8,382 bases of DNA, taken from the NCBI GenBank assembly GCA_900769145.1, contig CAAGFN010000075.1, forward strand, positions 1-8,382, given 5' to 3'. The notes below the pieces were generated by a model. The model was not told the origin of the DNA. It worked only from the letters and a program-made list of their open reading frames with translations, and searched no databases. This stretch comes from Rikenellaceae bacterium (GTDB lineage: Bacteria; Bacteroidota; Bacteroidia; Bacteroidales; UBA932). The position numbers were made by a program, and so were the translations under genes. Of the stretch, positions 1 through 7,014 are shown in pieces. The first letter of the stretch is position 1. Each line of letters begins with the position of its first letter.

Positions 1-72
1 CGTACCGCAACAAGCATACCATATCAGGGTTAAAATTGACCATATCTATTCGTATTTTGGTCTTTTTTACCC

Positions 73-87
73 CTAAAACAATTTTAG
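73..87. repeat. short AT-rich hairpin after proX
   Basis: CTAAAA (73-78) and TTTTAG (82-87) form a 6-bp stem with a 3-base loop, 12 bases past the proX stop codon. On the minus strand it is followed by GGGGTAAAAAAG rather than a T-run, so it is a poor intrinsic terminator for lgt-proX. The remaining bases 1-72 are AT-rich and show no gene; they may belong to the intergenic space before the next gene outside the window. Confidence 0.3.
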
Positions 88-99
88 AGAACAATCTGA

Positions 100-744
100 T
101 CAAGAAATCCCGATCCATTCGTATTCCCCAGCCCACAAACTGAGGAATTTCATGAAGCCTTCGTGTGACACTATGACACTTGCCGTATTGTCACAGGGAT
201 GAAAGCTGACCCTTTCGGCCATTTTCAGGTCCTCATCGATGAAAAACTTGACCCTGTGGCCATTTGGGAACAGTTCCTTGGCACTGACATCTTGTCGTAC
301 TTCGAGAAAAGTCGGGCTTTCCGGAGTGGAGCCGGGGGCCGGTACTGCCAATCCGACATCCTGAATAAGGCCGAACGGTGTCACCGAGCCCGGATGAACT
401 CCGAGGCAGCGCACCATCCTCTCCTCCGATGCAAAGGACAGTTTACCCTGCCTGAGTTTATGCTCAAGAGTATGGATATCGAGGTTTTTATGGCATTCGA
501 AAGATATGAGATAGTGCCTGTTGCCATTGTGATTGCGCATAAAGAGATTCTTGCAATGCACTGCGGACAGGTTTTTCCAATATTCCAGCGCGATTTCAAT
601 GGTCGGGAGCGGCGGATGACGGTAAAGTTCGTAGTCAATGCCGTTGGCCTCGAGAAAGTCCGTGACCCCGGTGATGCGCATAGTGATTTCCGGGTCATTG
701 AGGTACTGCTCAAGACCCTCGGCATCCATTATTATTTCCTTCAT
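100..744 (-). CDS. proX: prolyl-tRNA editing protein, ProX/YbaK (INS-like) family
   Basis: Probably a free-standing trans-editing deacylase that hydrolyses mischarged tRNA-Pro (Ala- or Cys-tRNA-Pro) in the cytoplasm, backing up proofreading by prolyl-tRNA synthetase. The 214-residue product shows the family layout: an N-terminal YELYRHPPLPTIEIA stretch (about 38-52), a conserved Lys in HCKNLFMRN (about 63-71), FASEERM (104-110) and the glycine-rich GVHPGSVTPFGL loop (115-126). This resembles the PrdX/ProXp-ala subgroup, where the equivalent Lys-Asn pair takes part in catalysis and discrimination. The exact substrate, Ala or Cys, cannot be settled by eye. The start is uncertain. The ATG at 744 is the longest choice, but the ATG at 729 has AAGGAA 7-8 bases upstream, a good Shine-Dalgarno match, and would give 209 residues. 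The gene lies 9 bases after lgt on the same strand, so the two are probably co-transcribed. Confidence 0.85.
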   Translation of the reverse strand: MKEIIMDAEGLEQYLNDPEITMRITGVTDFLEANGIDYELYRHPPLPTIEIALEYWKNLSAVHCKNLFMRNHNGNRHYLISFECHKNLDIHTLEHKLRQGKLSFASEERMVRCLGVHPGSVTPFGLIQDVGLAVPAPGSTPESPTFLEVRQDVSAKELFPNGHRVKFFIDEDLKMAERVSFHPCDNTASVIVSHEGFMKFLSLWAGEYEWIGIS

Positions 745-753
745 AATGTAACT

Positions 754-1641
754 CTATGACAATGACTTGGCGTAATGCGTGGCCTCTTTCTTCTGGCGCG
801 GAGCCTCTTCCGGCACAACGACCTGGGCAGGCTGTTTCCGTACAAAGGCGTATATGAGGAAGCCTATTCCCAGGAGAATGAACGGAATGCTGAGAAGCTG
901 GCCCATATTGAGCACCATATCGTTCTCGAATGCGACCTGGGGTTCCTTGATGAATTCAATCAGGAACCTTGACCCGAAGCATACGATGAAGAAAATGCCG
1001 ATGAATGTGCCCCTGTACACCTTCTTGAGGCCATATTTATAGAGCAGTACAAGTCCTATTCCGAGGATGAAATAGGTCAGCGCCTCGTAAAGCTGTGTAG
1101 GATGCTTCGGCTCCGTCTCACCCCTGAGGTCGAAAATGAAGCCCCAAGGCAATGATGTCACGTCACCGTAAATCTCCGAGTTCATCAGATTGCCGAGCCT
1201 GATGAATGTAGCGGCAAATGCTACCGCAATGCAGAGATGGTCCAGAATCCATACGAAGTCGAAATGGTTCTCCTTGCCGTAATGATGGGCATACCAAAGC
1301 ATTGCGAAGAAAAGCACGATAGTGCCGCCGTGGCTTGCCAGGCCGCCCTTCCAAGGCATGAATATCTCAAGGAAGCCCTGCCAGCTGCCGAAATAATAGT
1401 CGGGCTGGTAGAATATGCAATGTCCGAGACGCGCACCTACGATTGTACCTATAAGCAATGTATAGAGAAGCGAGTCCAGAAGTTCTTCCTTCACGCCCTC
1501 TCTTCTGAAAAACCATCTGAATATGAACCAGCCGAGGATGAAGCCGGACACAAACAGCACCGAATACCAGCGGAGACTGATGAATCCGAGATTGATCATC
1601 ACCGGATTTACATTCCAATGTACAAAAAGCAAATCAAACAT
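754..1641 (-). CDS. lgt: prolipoprotein diacylglyceryl transferase Lgt
   Basis: Integral inner-membrane enzyme that transfers a diacylglyceryl group from phosphatidylglycerol to the lipobox cysteine of prolipoproteins, the first step of bacterial lipoprotein maturation. The 295-residue product is close to the usual length of about 290. Hydrophobic segments lie near residues 15-45, 55-72, 105-120, 132-147, 187-202, 212-222 and 248-268. Family hallmarks are visible: GARLGH (69-74), KGGLASHGG with the conserved His (98-106), the Lgt signature RLGNLMNSEIYG (148-159) with conserved Arg, Asn and Glu, HPTQLYEA (180-187), and FGSRFLIEFIKEPQ (222-235) with the periplasmic catalytic-region Arg. The last 25 residues are a charged, proline-rich cytoplasmic tail of no known role. 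It has a candidate promoter of its own upstream and is followed 9 bases later by proX. Confidence 0.96.
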   Translation of the reverse strand: MFDLLFVHWNVNPVMINLGFISLRWYSVLFVSGFILGWFIFRWFFRREGVKEELLDSLLYTLLIGTIVGARLGHCIFYQPDYYFGSWQGFLEIFMPWKGGLASHGGTIVLFFAMLWYAHHYGKENHFDFVWILDHLCIAVAFAATFIRLGNLMNSEIYGDVTSLPWGFIFDLRGETEPKHPTQLYEALTYFILGIGLVLLYKYGLKKVYRGTFIGIFFIVCFGSRFLIEFIKEPQVAFENDMVLNMGQLLSIPFILLGIGFLIYAFVRKQPAQVVVPEEAPRQKKEATHYAKSLS

Positions 1642-1660
1642 TTCCTATCGTATTATTCCG

Positions 1661-1691
1661 CTAATATAGTGTTAATCGGGCAAACGGCAAA
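1661..1691 (-). promoter_or_regulatory. candidate Bacteroidota promoter of lgt
   Basis: On the minus strand TTTG (1691-1688) is followed by exactly 19 bases and TATATTAG (1668-1661), a 7 of 8 match to the TAnnTTTG -7 box of the Bacteroidota primary sigma factor. It would start transcription roughly 12-15 bases upstream of the lgt ATG. ATAGGAA just before that ATG is a weak ribosome-binding candidate. The -7 box has one mismatch, so the call is moderate. Confidence 0.5.
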
Positions 1692-1709
1692 AAATCATTG
1701 ATACAATCA

Positions 1710-1744
1710 GGGCTGGCCCAAAGTCCTGAAACTTAAGCCAGCCC
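1710..1744 (-). terminator. hairpin after pgk, possible weak terminator
   Basis: GGGCTGGC (1710-1717) and GCCAGCCC (1737-1744) form a perfect 8-bp GC-rich stem 22 bases after the pgk stop. The 19-base loop holds a further AAGT/ACTT pairing (1721-1724 with 1731-1734). On the transcribed strand the next T-run (six T) starts only about 16 bases beyond the stem, so it does not fit a classical intrinsic terminator. It may stabilise the pgk mRNA 3' end or act as an inefficient terminator between pgk and lgt. Confidence 0.45.
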
Positions 1745-1765
1745 CGGAAATTTGTCGGATATTTC

Positions 1766-3037
1766 TTATTCGCCTACAGCAGCAACGCCAGGGAGAACCT
1801 TGCCCTCGATAGCCTCGAGAAGGGCTCCACCACCGGTAGAAATGTAGGAAACCTTGTCTGTGAGACCGAACTTGGTGCAGCATGCAACTGAGTCACCGCC
1901 ACCGATGAGGGAGAATGCACCCTCTGCAGTAGCCTCGGCAATAGCCTCACCGATAGCCCTTGAGCCTGCGCAGAACTCATCGCACTCGAATACGCCGGCA
2001 GGACCGTTCCAGAGGATGGTCTTGCAGCCCTTGATGGCATCTGCGAAAATCTTCTGTGCCGCAGGACCTGCGTCAACGCCCTCGAAGCCTGCAGGGATTG
2101 CATTGGCAGGAGCTACCTGCACGCTAGCGCCCGGCTTGAGCGACATTGTGGCGAAGTCAAGACCGTTGGTGGTAACTGCATCCGGAGCGAGATAAAGCTC
2201 CACACCGTTCTCCTTTGCCTTAGCCTCAACACCGAGAGCAACATCGAGCTTGTCCATCTCCACGATTGACTCACCGATTTCTCCGCCGTGAGCCTTGGAG
2301 AATGTATATGTCATACCGCCGCAGAGGATGAGCTTGTCAACCTTGCCGAGAAGGTTCTCGATAATTCCGATCTTGGAAGAAACCTTGGAACCGCCCATGA
2401 TGGCGATGAAAGGCCTCTTGATGTCGCTGAGGACATTGTTCACAGCCTGAACTTCCTTCTGCATGAGGAGTCCGAGCATACGGTCCTCCGGTGCGAAGTA
2501 GTCAGCGATGACAGCGGTGGAAGCGTGCTTGCGGTGTGCTGTACCGAATGCGTCCATAACCCAGCAGTCAGCGTAAGAGGCGAGCTTCTTGGCGAACTCT
2601 TTCTGGGATGCCTTCATTGCCTTCTTTGCCTCCTCGTATGCAGGATCTTCCTTGTCAATGCCTACCGGCTTGCCTTCCTCCTCAGGATAGTAGCGGAGAT
2701 TCTCGAGAAGGAGAACCTCGCCCGGCTTGAGGGCAGCGGCCATCTCGTCAGCCTTCTGGCAGTCAGGAGCGAACTTCACCGGCACGCCGAGCTTTTCGCT
2801 TACTGCGTCAACAATCTGTGACAGAGAGAGTTCCGGCTTTACTTTTCCTTTCGGTTTGCCCATGTGGGACATGATGATGAGAGCTCCTCCCTTCTCAAGA
2901 ATGAGCTTGAGAGTAGGGACTGCACCACGGATACGTGTATCGTCCGTGATCTTACCTTCCTGGATAGGAACGTTGAAATCGACCCTTACAATGGCCTTCT
3001 TGCCACTGAAATCGTAGTTTTCAATGCGGTTTTGCAT
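1766..3037 (-). CDS. pgk: phosphoglycerate kinase
   Basis: Cytoplasmic glycolytic enzyme that makes ATP and 3-phosphoglycerate from 1,3-bisphosphoglycerate and ADP. The 423-residue product is complete. The N-terminal domain has the PGK signature KAIVRVDFNVP (14-24), substrate-binding DDTRIRGAVPTL (32-43), SHMGKPKG (57-64), LENLRYYPEEEGK (111-123) and DAFGTAHRKHAST (162-174). The C-terminal nucleotide-binding domain has IMGGSKVSSKIGIIENLL (213-230), LWNGPAGVFE (342-351), GGGDSVA (379-385) and STGGGALLE (400-408). It is slightly longer than classical bacterial PGK (about 390-400) because of a charged Lys/Glu-rich stretch at about 119-150, between the EENLR-type motif and the DAFGTAHR motif. It stands alone: 85 bases separate it from the upstream fucosidase gene and it has its own promoter there. 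Confidence 0.98.
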   Translation of the reverse strand: MQNRIENYDFSGKKAIVRVDFNVPIQEGKITDDTRIRGAVPTLKLILEKGGALIIMSHMGKPKGKVKPELSLSQIVDAVSEKLGVPVKFAPDCQKADEMAAALKPGEVLLLENLRYYPEEEGKPVGIDKEDPAYEEAKKAMKASQKEFAKKLASYADCWVMDAFGTAHRKHASTAVIADYFAPEDRMLGLLMQKEVQAVNNVLSDIKRPFIAIMGGSKVSSKIGIIENLLGKVDKLILCGGMTYTFSKAHGGEIGESIVEMDKLDVALGVEAKAKENGVELYLAPDAVTTNGLDFATMSLKPGASVQVAPANAIPAGFEGVDAGPAAQKIFADAIKGCKTILWNGPAGVFECDEFCAGSRAIGEAIAEATAEGAFSLIGGGDSVACCTKFGLTDKVSYISTGGGALLEAIEGKVLPGVAAVGE

Positions 3038-3074
3038 ATTATCTATAAAGTTAAAGTTATTTCAATCCAATCTG

Positions 3075-3104
3075 CAAAGTTAGGACTTTTTGCAATTATT
3101 CAAA
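3075..3104 (-). promoter_or_regulatory. Bacteroidota promoter of pgk
   Basis: On the minus strand TTTG (3104-3101) is followed by 18 bases and a perfect TAACTTTG -7 box (3082-3075). This predicts a start near 3068 and a leader of about 30 bases, AT-rich and without a Shine-Dalgarno sequence, before the pgk ATG at 3037. It supports pgk being transcribed independently of the fucosidase unit. Confidence 0.65.
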
Positions 3105-3122
3105 AGAATGGGACTGTTTATG

Positions 3123-4424
3123 TCATCCGACACGGAGTTCAATGACTCTGTCCGGGCCGTCCGCTGCCGGAACCTCAATGTGGATTCCATGCTTGCAGGC
3201 ATCGTATCTTACCTTTTCCCCAGTCGCAAAAACCACCGCCGCCTTCACTTTATAGCCGAGCGGAAGGAAAATCTCCTTGACTGACGGGTCAAAGACGTGG
3301 ACGAAAAGCCTGTCTCCCTTGCGAGTGGTTACTCCCCAGGACTGCTCCGGGATATCCCCGGCGGTAGTACCATAAACCGTATCCCCATATTTTGCGAACC
3401 ATTCTCCAATGCCCTTGAGCCTTTCGAGGGCGGTCTGCGGAAGCCTTCCGTCCGGCTGTGGTCCGATATTGAGAAGAAGGTTGGCTCCCTTTCCGGCAGC
3501 GCCCACTATCAGATGGACAAGTTCATCCACTGACTTGTATTCCTGGTCGGCAACCTTGTAGCCCCACATTCCATTCATTGTCTGACAGGTCTCCAAAGGC
3601 AATGCGCTGATATCCTGCCCGGAAAGTCCGGCCTTGTTCTCGCCGGGGAGATCCCTCTCGAAAATCTGGAAGTCCTCGCCTGCGTATGGAGTGATATGGT
3701 GGTTGTTGGCCACGAGGCAGTCCGGCTGGATGCTGTGTATCAGCCTGTACTGCTCCTCAAGCTGCCAATCAAACGGAGTCGGGTCGCTGTCGTGGTCCCA
3801 ATATCCGTCGAACCAGATGCATCCCACCTTGCCGTAATTGGTAAGAAGTTCCCTGAGCTGGGCGTTCATGAACTCATAATATGCCTTCCAGTCAGCCTTG
3901 GCCGGGTCCTTGCCAGTTGCAAGACCTGTACGTCCTGCAGGATAATCATCCCTGCCCCAGTCAATGTGGGAATAATAAAGGTGCAGTCTGATGCCCTGCT
4001 TATGGCATTCGTCAGCAAGTTCCTTCAGCACATCCCTTCCGAACGGGGTTGCATCGACGATATTGTACGGAGACTGCTCCGTATCGAACATTGAAAATCC
4101 GTCGTGATGCCTGGTGGTGAAGCAGATGTACTTGGCGCCTGAGGCCTTGATGGCCGACACCCACTCCGCCGCATTGAAATAGGCAGGATAGAATGCGGAA
4201 GCGGCCTTGGAGTACTCGTCGTGCCGGATTTCCTTGTTGAGATACCATTCCCCCTGAGCGAACATGCTGTAGATTCCCCAATGGAGGAAGATTCCGAACT
4301 TGTCTCCGGCGAATTCGGCACGGGCTTCGAGATTTTCCTTTGTAGGAACATAGCCCTGGGCATAGGCCGGATTTGAGACCATTATTGCGAGAGCGAGTCC
4401 CGCCAATGCTGATTTGAGTGTCAT
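3123..4424 (-). CDS. secreted alpha-L-fucosidase, GH29 family
   Basis: Glycoside hydrolase predicted to release alpha-linked L-fucose from host or dietary glycans by a retaining mechanism. Read from the ATG at 4424 it has 433 residues. An N-terminal signal peptide is clear: Lys at 4, a hydrophobic core and an A-Y-A cleavage motif before the Gln at about 23, so it acts in the periplasm or outside. GH29 hallmarks follow: KFGIFLHWG (42-50), YICFTTRHHDGFSMFD (about 99-114) with the paired His of the fucose site, LHLYYSHIDW (147-156) and GCIWFDGYWD (201-210), whose first Asp (206) is the expected nucleophile. FERDLPGE (about 255-262) is a candidate location for the acid/base residue. LLLNIGPQPDGRLP (316-329) is the usual conserved end of the barrel. 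A longer start at 4454 would overlap the U32 stop codon and put ten extra residues before the signal peptide, so 4424 is preferred. It follows the U32 gene by 11 bases. Confidence 0.93.
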   Translation of the reverse strand: MTLKSALAGLALAIMVSNPAYAQGYVPTKENLEARAEFAGDKFGIFLHWGIYSMFAQGEWYLNKEIRHDEYSKAASAFYPAYFNAAEWVSAIKASGAKYICFTTRHHDGFSMFDTEQSPYNIVDATPFGRDVLKELADECHKQGIRLHLYYSHIDWGRDDYPAGRTGLATGKDPAKADWKAYYEFMNAQLRELLTNYGKVGCIWFDGYWDHDSDPTPFDWQLEEQYRLIHSIQPDCLVANNHHITPYAGEDFQIFERDLPGENKAGLSGQDISALPLETCQTMNGMWGYKVADQEYKSVDELVHLIVGAAGKGANLLLNIGPQPDGRLPQTALERLKGIGEWFAKYGDTVYGTTAGDIPEQSWGVTTRKGDRLFVHVFDPSVKEIFLPLGYKVKAAVVFATGEKVRYDACKHGIHIEVPAADGPDRVIELRVG

Positions 4425-4435
4425 ATCTGTGTGGA

Positions 4436-5803
4436 TTACTTGATTTTCTGCCATATATAAATCTTGTCACCGCGGCGGAGTCTTGCAGGAATCTTGCCGT
4501 CAGGGCGGGTGGCATCGTCTTCTACTGAGGCATTGGAACCGGTGGCGGAGGCATTGCAGACTGCGGCTGCAGTGAGTTCCACCTCCCCCTCACGTTGCCC
4601 TGCATTCTCCGGGACAATGGCAACGGAGCATCTCACTCCCTTGTCAGCCCGTTCCGCCTGCTTCATATCCACTCGCAAGTCATTGACAGTGAACTCAATC
4701 ATTCCAGTCTTGCTGCCGATTGCCATACATTGGGCCCCGACTTCGAGAGGGCTTGACTCGACGGCTATTTCAGCCACGCCGATGCGGTCGAACCAATTGG
4801 TCACCTTGCCGCAATAAACCTTTTTCCGGGTGGCCTGGCTGCCATAGACCTCGCTCCATTCCCCAAGCCTGGCTCCCTGGTAATACCCGTCCCAGAAGCC
4901 CCTGTTGAATACTTCCGAGAGTTCCGCCTTGAGGGAAGCGGCGAGTTCCGGTGTGTAAGTACCATCGCATACCGCATCCGCAGCCTTCCTGTAGCATTGC
5001 GCACAACGCTTCACGTACTCAGCAGAACGGGCCCTTCCCTCTATCTTGAAGACCTTCACCCCGGCGTCAATGATTTTGTCCATGAACTCTATGGTACACA
5101 AATCTTTCGGGGACATTATGTATTTATTGTCAATGTTGAGCTGGGTTCCGGTCTCAAGGTCAGTGACTTCATAGCCCCTCCGGCAAAGCTGGAAGCAGGC
5201 TCCCCTGTTCGCAGATGCCCCGTAGGTCTGGAGGCTGAGGTAACATTTGCCGGAAATGGCCATGCAGAGGGCTCCGTGGGCGAACATCTCGATGCGGACA
5301 AGCTCACCGGAAGGGCCTTTGATGCCCTCGGACAATATTGTATCATAGATTTCCCTGACCTGGCGCAGGTTCAGTTCCCTGGCCAGCACGACCACGTCTG
5401 CGAACTGGGCGTAGAATTTCAGGGCTTCCGCATTGGAAATGCTGAGCTGGGTGGAAATGTGCACCTCCATCCCAATCTGGCGGCAATACATAATCGCGGC
5501 CATATCGGAGGCAATGACAGCGTCCACGCCCGCCTTCTTCGCAGTGTCAAGTGCCCTTCGGGCAGGTTCAAGATCTTCCTGATAAAGGACAATGTTCAAT
5601 GTGAGATAGGTCTTGACCCCGTGCTCCCGGCAAATCCTGACTATTTCATCCAGGTCCTCAGGCTGGAAATTGTTGGCTGAATGCGAACGCATATTGAGGT
5701 TCCCGATTCCGAAATATACTGAATCAGCGCCACCCTCGATTGCGGCCATCAGGCATTCGAAGTTGCCCGCAGGGGCCATTATCTCAAGTTCCTTCTTTTC
5801 CAT
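4436..5803 (-). CDS. U32 peptidase-family protein, TrhP/YegQ-like
   Basis: Member of the peptidase U32 family, 455 residues. Relatives such as TrhP (YegQ) do not act as proteases but take part in prephenate-dependent 5-hydroxyuridine formation at tRNA position 34; others act in ubiquinone synthesis or as collagenase-like proteins. The N-terminal barrel begins ELEIMAPAGNFECL (5-18) and GGADSVYFGIG (24-34). The U32 signature is intact as EMFAHGALCMAISGKCYLS (172-190). Four cysteines at about 180, 187, 203 and 207 are placed as expected for an iron-sulfur centre. KIEGRARSAEYV (253-264) is also typical. A beta-rich C-terminal part has an Ala/Ser/Asp-rich stretch near residues 410-440 that looks like a lineage-specific insert. 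The frame stays open upstream to 5911, but that would overlap the preceding gene and translate a hairpin, so the ATG at 5803 is chosen. The tRNA-hydroxylation role is inferred from family membership. Confidence 0.9.
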   Translation of the reverse strand: MEKKELEIMAPAGNFECLMAAIEGGADSVYFGIGNLNMRSHSANNFQPEDLDEIVRICREHGVKTYLTLNIVLYQEDLEPARRALDTAKKAGVDAVIASDMAAIMYCRQIGMEVHISTQLSISNAEALKFYAQFADVVVLARELNLRQVREIYDTILSEGIKGPSGELVRIEMFAHGALCMAISGKCYLSLQTYGASANRGACFQLCRRGYEVTDLETGTQLNIDNKYIMSPKDLCTIEFMDKIIDAGVKVFKIEGRARSAEYVKRCAQCYRKAADAVCDGTYTPELAASLKAELSEVFNRGFWDGYYQGARLGEWSEVYGSQATRKKVYCGKVTNWFDRIGVAEIAVESSPLEVGAQCMAIGSKTGMIEFTVNDLRVDMKQAERADKGVRCSVAIVPENAGQREGEVELTAAAVCNASATGSNASVEDDATRPDGKIPARLRRGDKIYIWQKIK

Positions 5804-5822
5804 CTTCAAGTAATCCAAAGAT

Positions 5823-5840
5823 GTTTCGCACTCGCGAAAC
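5823..5840. repeat. perfect hairpin in the gap before the U32 gene
   Basis: GTTTCGC (5823-5829) and GCGAAAC (5834-5840) form a perfect 7-bp stem with a 4-base loop. It lies in the 49-base gap between the synthase stop and the U32 start, ending about 20 bases before the U32 ATG. No T-run follows on either strand, so it is unlikely to be an intrinsic terminator. It could be an mRNA processing or stability element or a small repeated palindrome. Confidence 0.55.
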
Positions 5841-5852
5841 TTAAGTGATTTA

Positions 5853-6827
5853 CTAGGACCTGCGCCCCACCAGTTTGTCCGCGAACCGCTTGAGCATTTC
5901 CTGACGGACATTGTTCAGTCCGAGCCTGGCGACATATTCCATGCTTTCATCCGTAAGCCTCTGGATTTCAGCGGATGCCAGTTTGTCGATGCCGAGGGTG
6001 GTGTAGAGTGCTTTGACCCGGGCAATTTTGTCGAGGCATTCCTCCGGGGTGGAAACCGGCATTGACATAGCCTCCGACATTGCTTCGGGCGCCAGTTCGA
6101 AGGCCTTTATGGTCAGCCAGCTTTTCTTGCCGTTGACAATATCCCCGCCTATCGGCTTGCCGAATACTTTCTCGTCTCCGAATGCGTCCAGATAGTCGTC
6201 GGCGACCTGGAATGCGAGTCCGAGGGCATAGCCGTAATTGTACAGAAGGCCGGCCTCCTCATCGGAAGCCCCTCCGAGGATTGCTCCCATCTTGGCGGCG
6301 CAGGCTATCAGCACAGCGGTCTTGAGGCCGATCATCTGCATATACCTGCTCATTGTGACGGTAGTCTCATTCTCGAAATCCATATCGTGCTGCTGTCCTT
6401 CGCAGACCTGGGCGGCTGTCCTGTTGAAGAGGCGGAGCACTTTTCCCAGCACTTCCTGCGGAGCCTGGGCTATGCGGCGATAACTGTCAATGCACATGAC
6501 GTCGCCGGAGAGAATGGCCGTATCCTCATTCCATTTCTTCCACACTGTAGGATTGCCCCTTCTGAGCGGCGACCTGTCCATTATGTCATCGTGGATGAGG
6601 GTGAATGTGTGGAAAACTTCCAGGCCCGCAGCAGGCTGGAGTACCTCATCCGATATTTCATCGCGGTAAAGTGAATATGTTGTAAGGCACAATCGCGGGC
6701 GAAGACGCTTTCCTCCTCCGGCAATCATATAACGTAGCGGGTCATAAAGTCCCGCCGGCTCCGGAGCGAACTGAATCGTCTCGAACAATGACTTCAGAAT
6801 GTCATCAATCTGGGTTTCGCTTATCAT
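5853..6827 (-). CDS. polyprenyl (trans-isoprenyl) diphosphate synthase
   Basis: Cytoplasmic prenyltransferase that extends allylic diphosphates with isopentenyl diphosphate, supplying precursors for quinones, carotenoids or undecaprenyl carriers. From the ATG at 6827 it has 324 residues, the usual family length. It shows GGGKRLRP (37-44), the first aspartate-rich motif in HDDIMDRSPLRRG (79-91; DDxxD without the two-residue insert of type II bacterial farnesyl synthases), GDVMCIDSY (108-116), the GQQHDMDFE region (144-152), the KT pair (169-170) and the second aspartate-rich motif QVADDYLD (207-214), followed by GKPIGGDIVNGKKSWL. A Phe sits five residues before the first Asp of the first motif, which in this superfamily tends to limit chain length. 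A C15-C20 product is therefore plausible, but the chain length cannot be read with certainty. A longer frame to 6899 would run through the promoter, so it is not used. It is probably the first gene of a unit with the U32 and fucosidase genes. Confidence 0.93.
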   Translation of the reverse strand: MISETQIDDILKSLFETIQFAPEPAGLYDPLRYMIAGGGKRLRPRLCLTTYSLYRDEISDEVLQPAAGLEVFHTFTLIHDDIMDRSPLRRGNPTVWKKWNEDTAILSGDVMCIDSYRRIAQAPQEVLGKVLRLFNRTAAQVCEGQQHDMDFENETTVTMSRYMQMIGLKTAVLIACAAKMGAILGGASDEEAGLLYNYGYALGLAFQVADDYLDAFGDEKVFGKPIGGDIVNGKKSWLTIKAFELAPEAMSEAMSMPVSTPEECLDKIARVKALYTTLGIDKLASAEIQRLTDESMEYVARLGLNNVRQEMLKRFADKLVGRRS

Positions 6828-6843
6828 AGCTGAAATTTTTTTA

Positions 6844-6851
6844 CAAAAATA
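6844..6851 (-). promoter_or_regulatory. candidate -7 box of the isoprenyl synthase unit
   Basis: TATTTTTG on the minus strand (6851-6844) matches TAnnTTTG perfectly and lies 16 bases upstream of the synthase ATG, giving a very short leader. No convincing TTTG is found 19 bases upstream; the nearest is a TTTTC about 21 bases away. The region is very AT-rich, so chance matches are possible. Confidence 0.4.
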
Positions 6852-6860
6852 GCAAAAAAT

Positions 6861-6891
6861 TTTGCATTTTAAGAAAAGGTGAGTATCTTTG
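6861..6891 (+). promoter_or_regulatory. Bacteroidota promoter of tRNA-Pro
   Basis: TTTG (6861-6864), exactly 19 bases, then TATCTTTG (6884-6891) is a full match to the Bacteroidota -33/-7 consensus. It sits 10 bases before the first base of the mature tRNA, as expected for a tRNA promoter. It is the best single sequence argument for the phylum assignment. Confidence 0.75.
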
Positions 6892-6901
6892 CAATCCAAT
6901 T

Positions 6902-6975
6902 CGGGGTGTGGCGCAGTTGGCTAGCGCATCTGGTTTGGGACCAGAGGGTCCTGTGTTCGAGTCACAGTACCCCGA
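6902..6975 (+). tRNA. tRNA-Pro (anticodon UGG)
   Basis: A complete 74-base cloverleaf can be drawn. The acceptor stem is CGGGGTG (6902-6908) with TACCCCG (6968-6974), including one G-U at the seventh pair. The D stem is GCGC/GCGC (6911-6914 with 6924-6927). The anticodon stem is TCTGG/CCAGA (6929-6933 with 6941-6945) around the loop TTTGGGA, with anticodon TGG at 6936-6938. The T stem is CTGTG/CACAG (6951-6955 with 6963-6967) around TTCGAGT. The discriminator is A (6975). The C1-G72 pair and A73 are bacterial tRNA-Pro identity elements. The 3' CCA is not encoded and must be added after transcription. It decodes CCA and, by wobble, other proline codons. Confidence 0.97.
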
Positions 6976-6980
6976 CATTC

Positions 6981-7009
6981 GAGGACAACATTCGTTGTCC
7001 TCTTTTTTT
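6981..7009 (+). terminator. intrinsic terminator of tRNA-Pro
   Basis: GAGGACAAC (6981-6989) and GTTGTCCTC (6994-7002) form a perfect 9-bp stem with an ATTC loop, directly followed by seven T (7003-7009) and, after one G, six more T. This is a textbook rho-independent terminator starting 5 bases after the tRNA end. It shows the tRNA is a single-gene transcript. Confidence 0.95.
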
Positions 7010-7014
7010 GTTTT

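Noticed and set aside
1237..1701. Plus-strand open frame opposite lgt and similar long frames opposite pgk and the U32 gene
   Set aside because: They are shadows of the true minus-strand genes, whose products carry full family motifs.
4425..4454. Longer N-terminus for the fucosidase starting at 4454
   Set aside because: It would overlap the U32 stop codon and put ten polar residues before the signal peptide. The ATG at 4424 gives a standard signal peptide.
6828..6899. Longer N-terminus for the isoprenyl synthase starting at 6899
   Set aside because: The extra 24 residues are Cys/Phe/Lys-rich, translate the promoter region and have no counterpart in the family.
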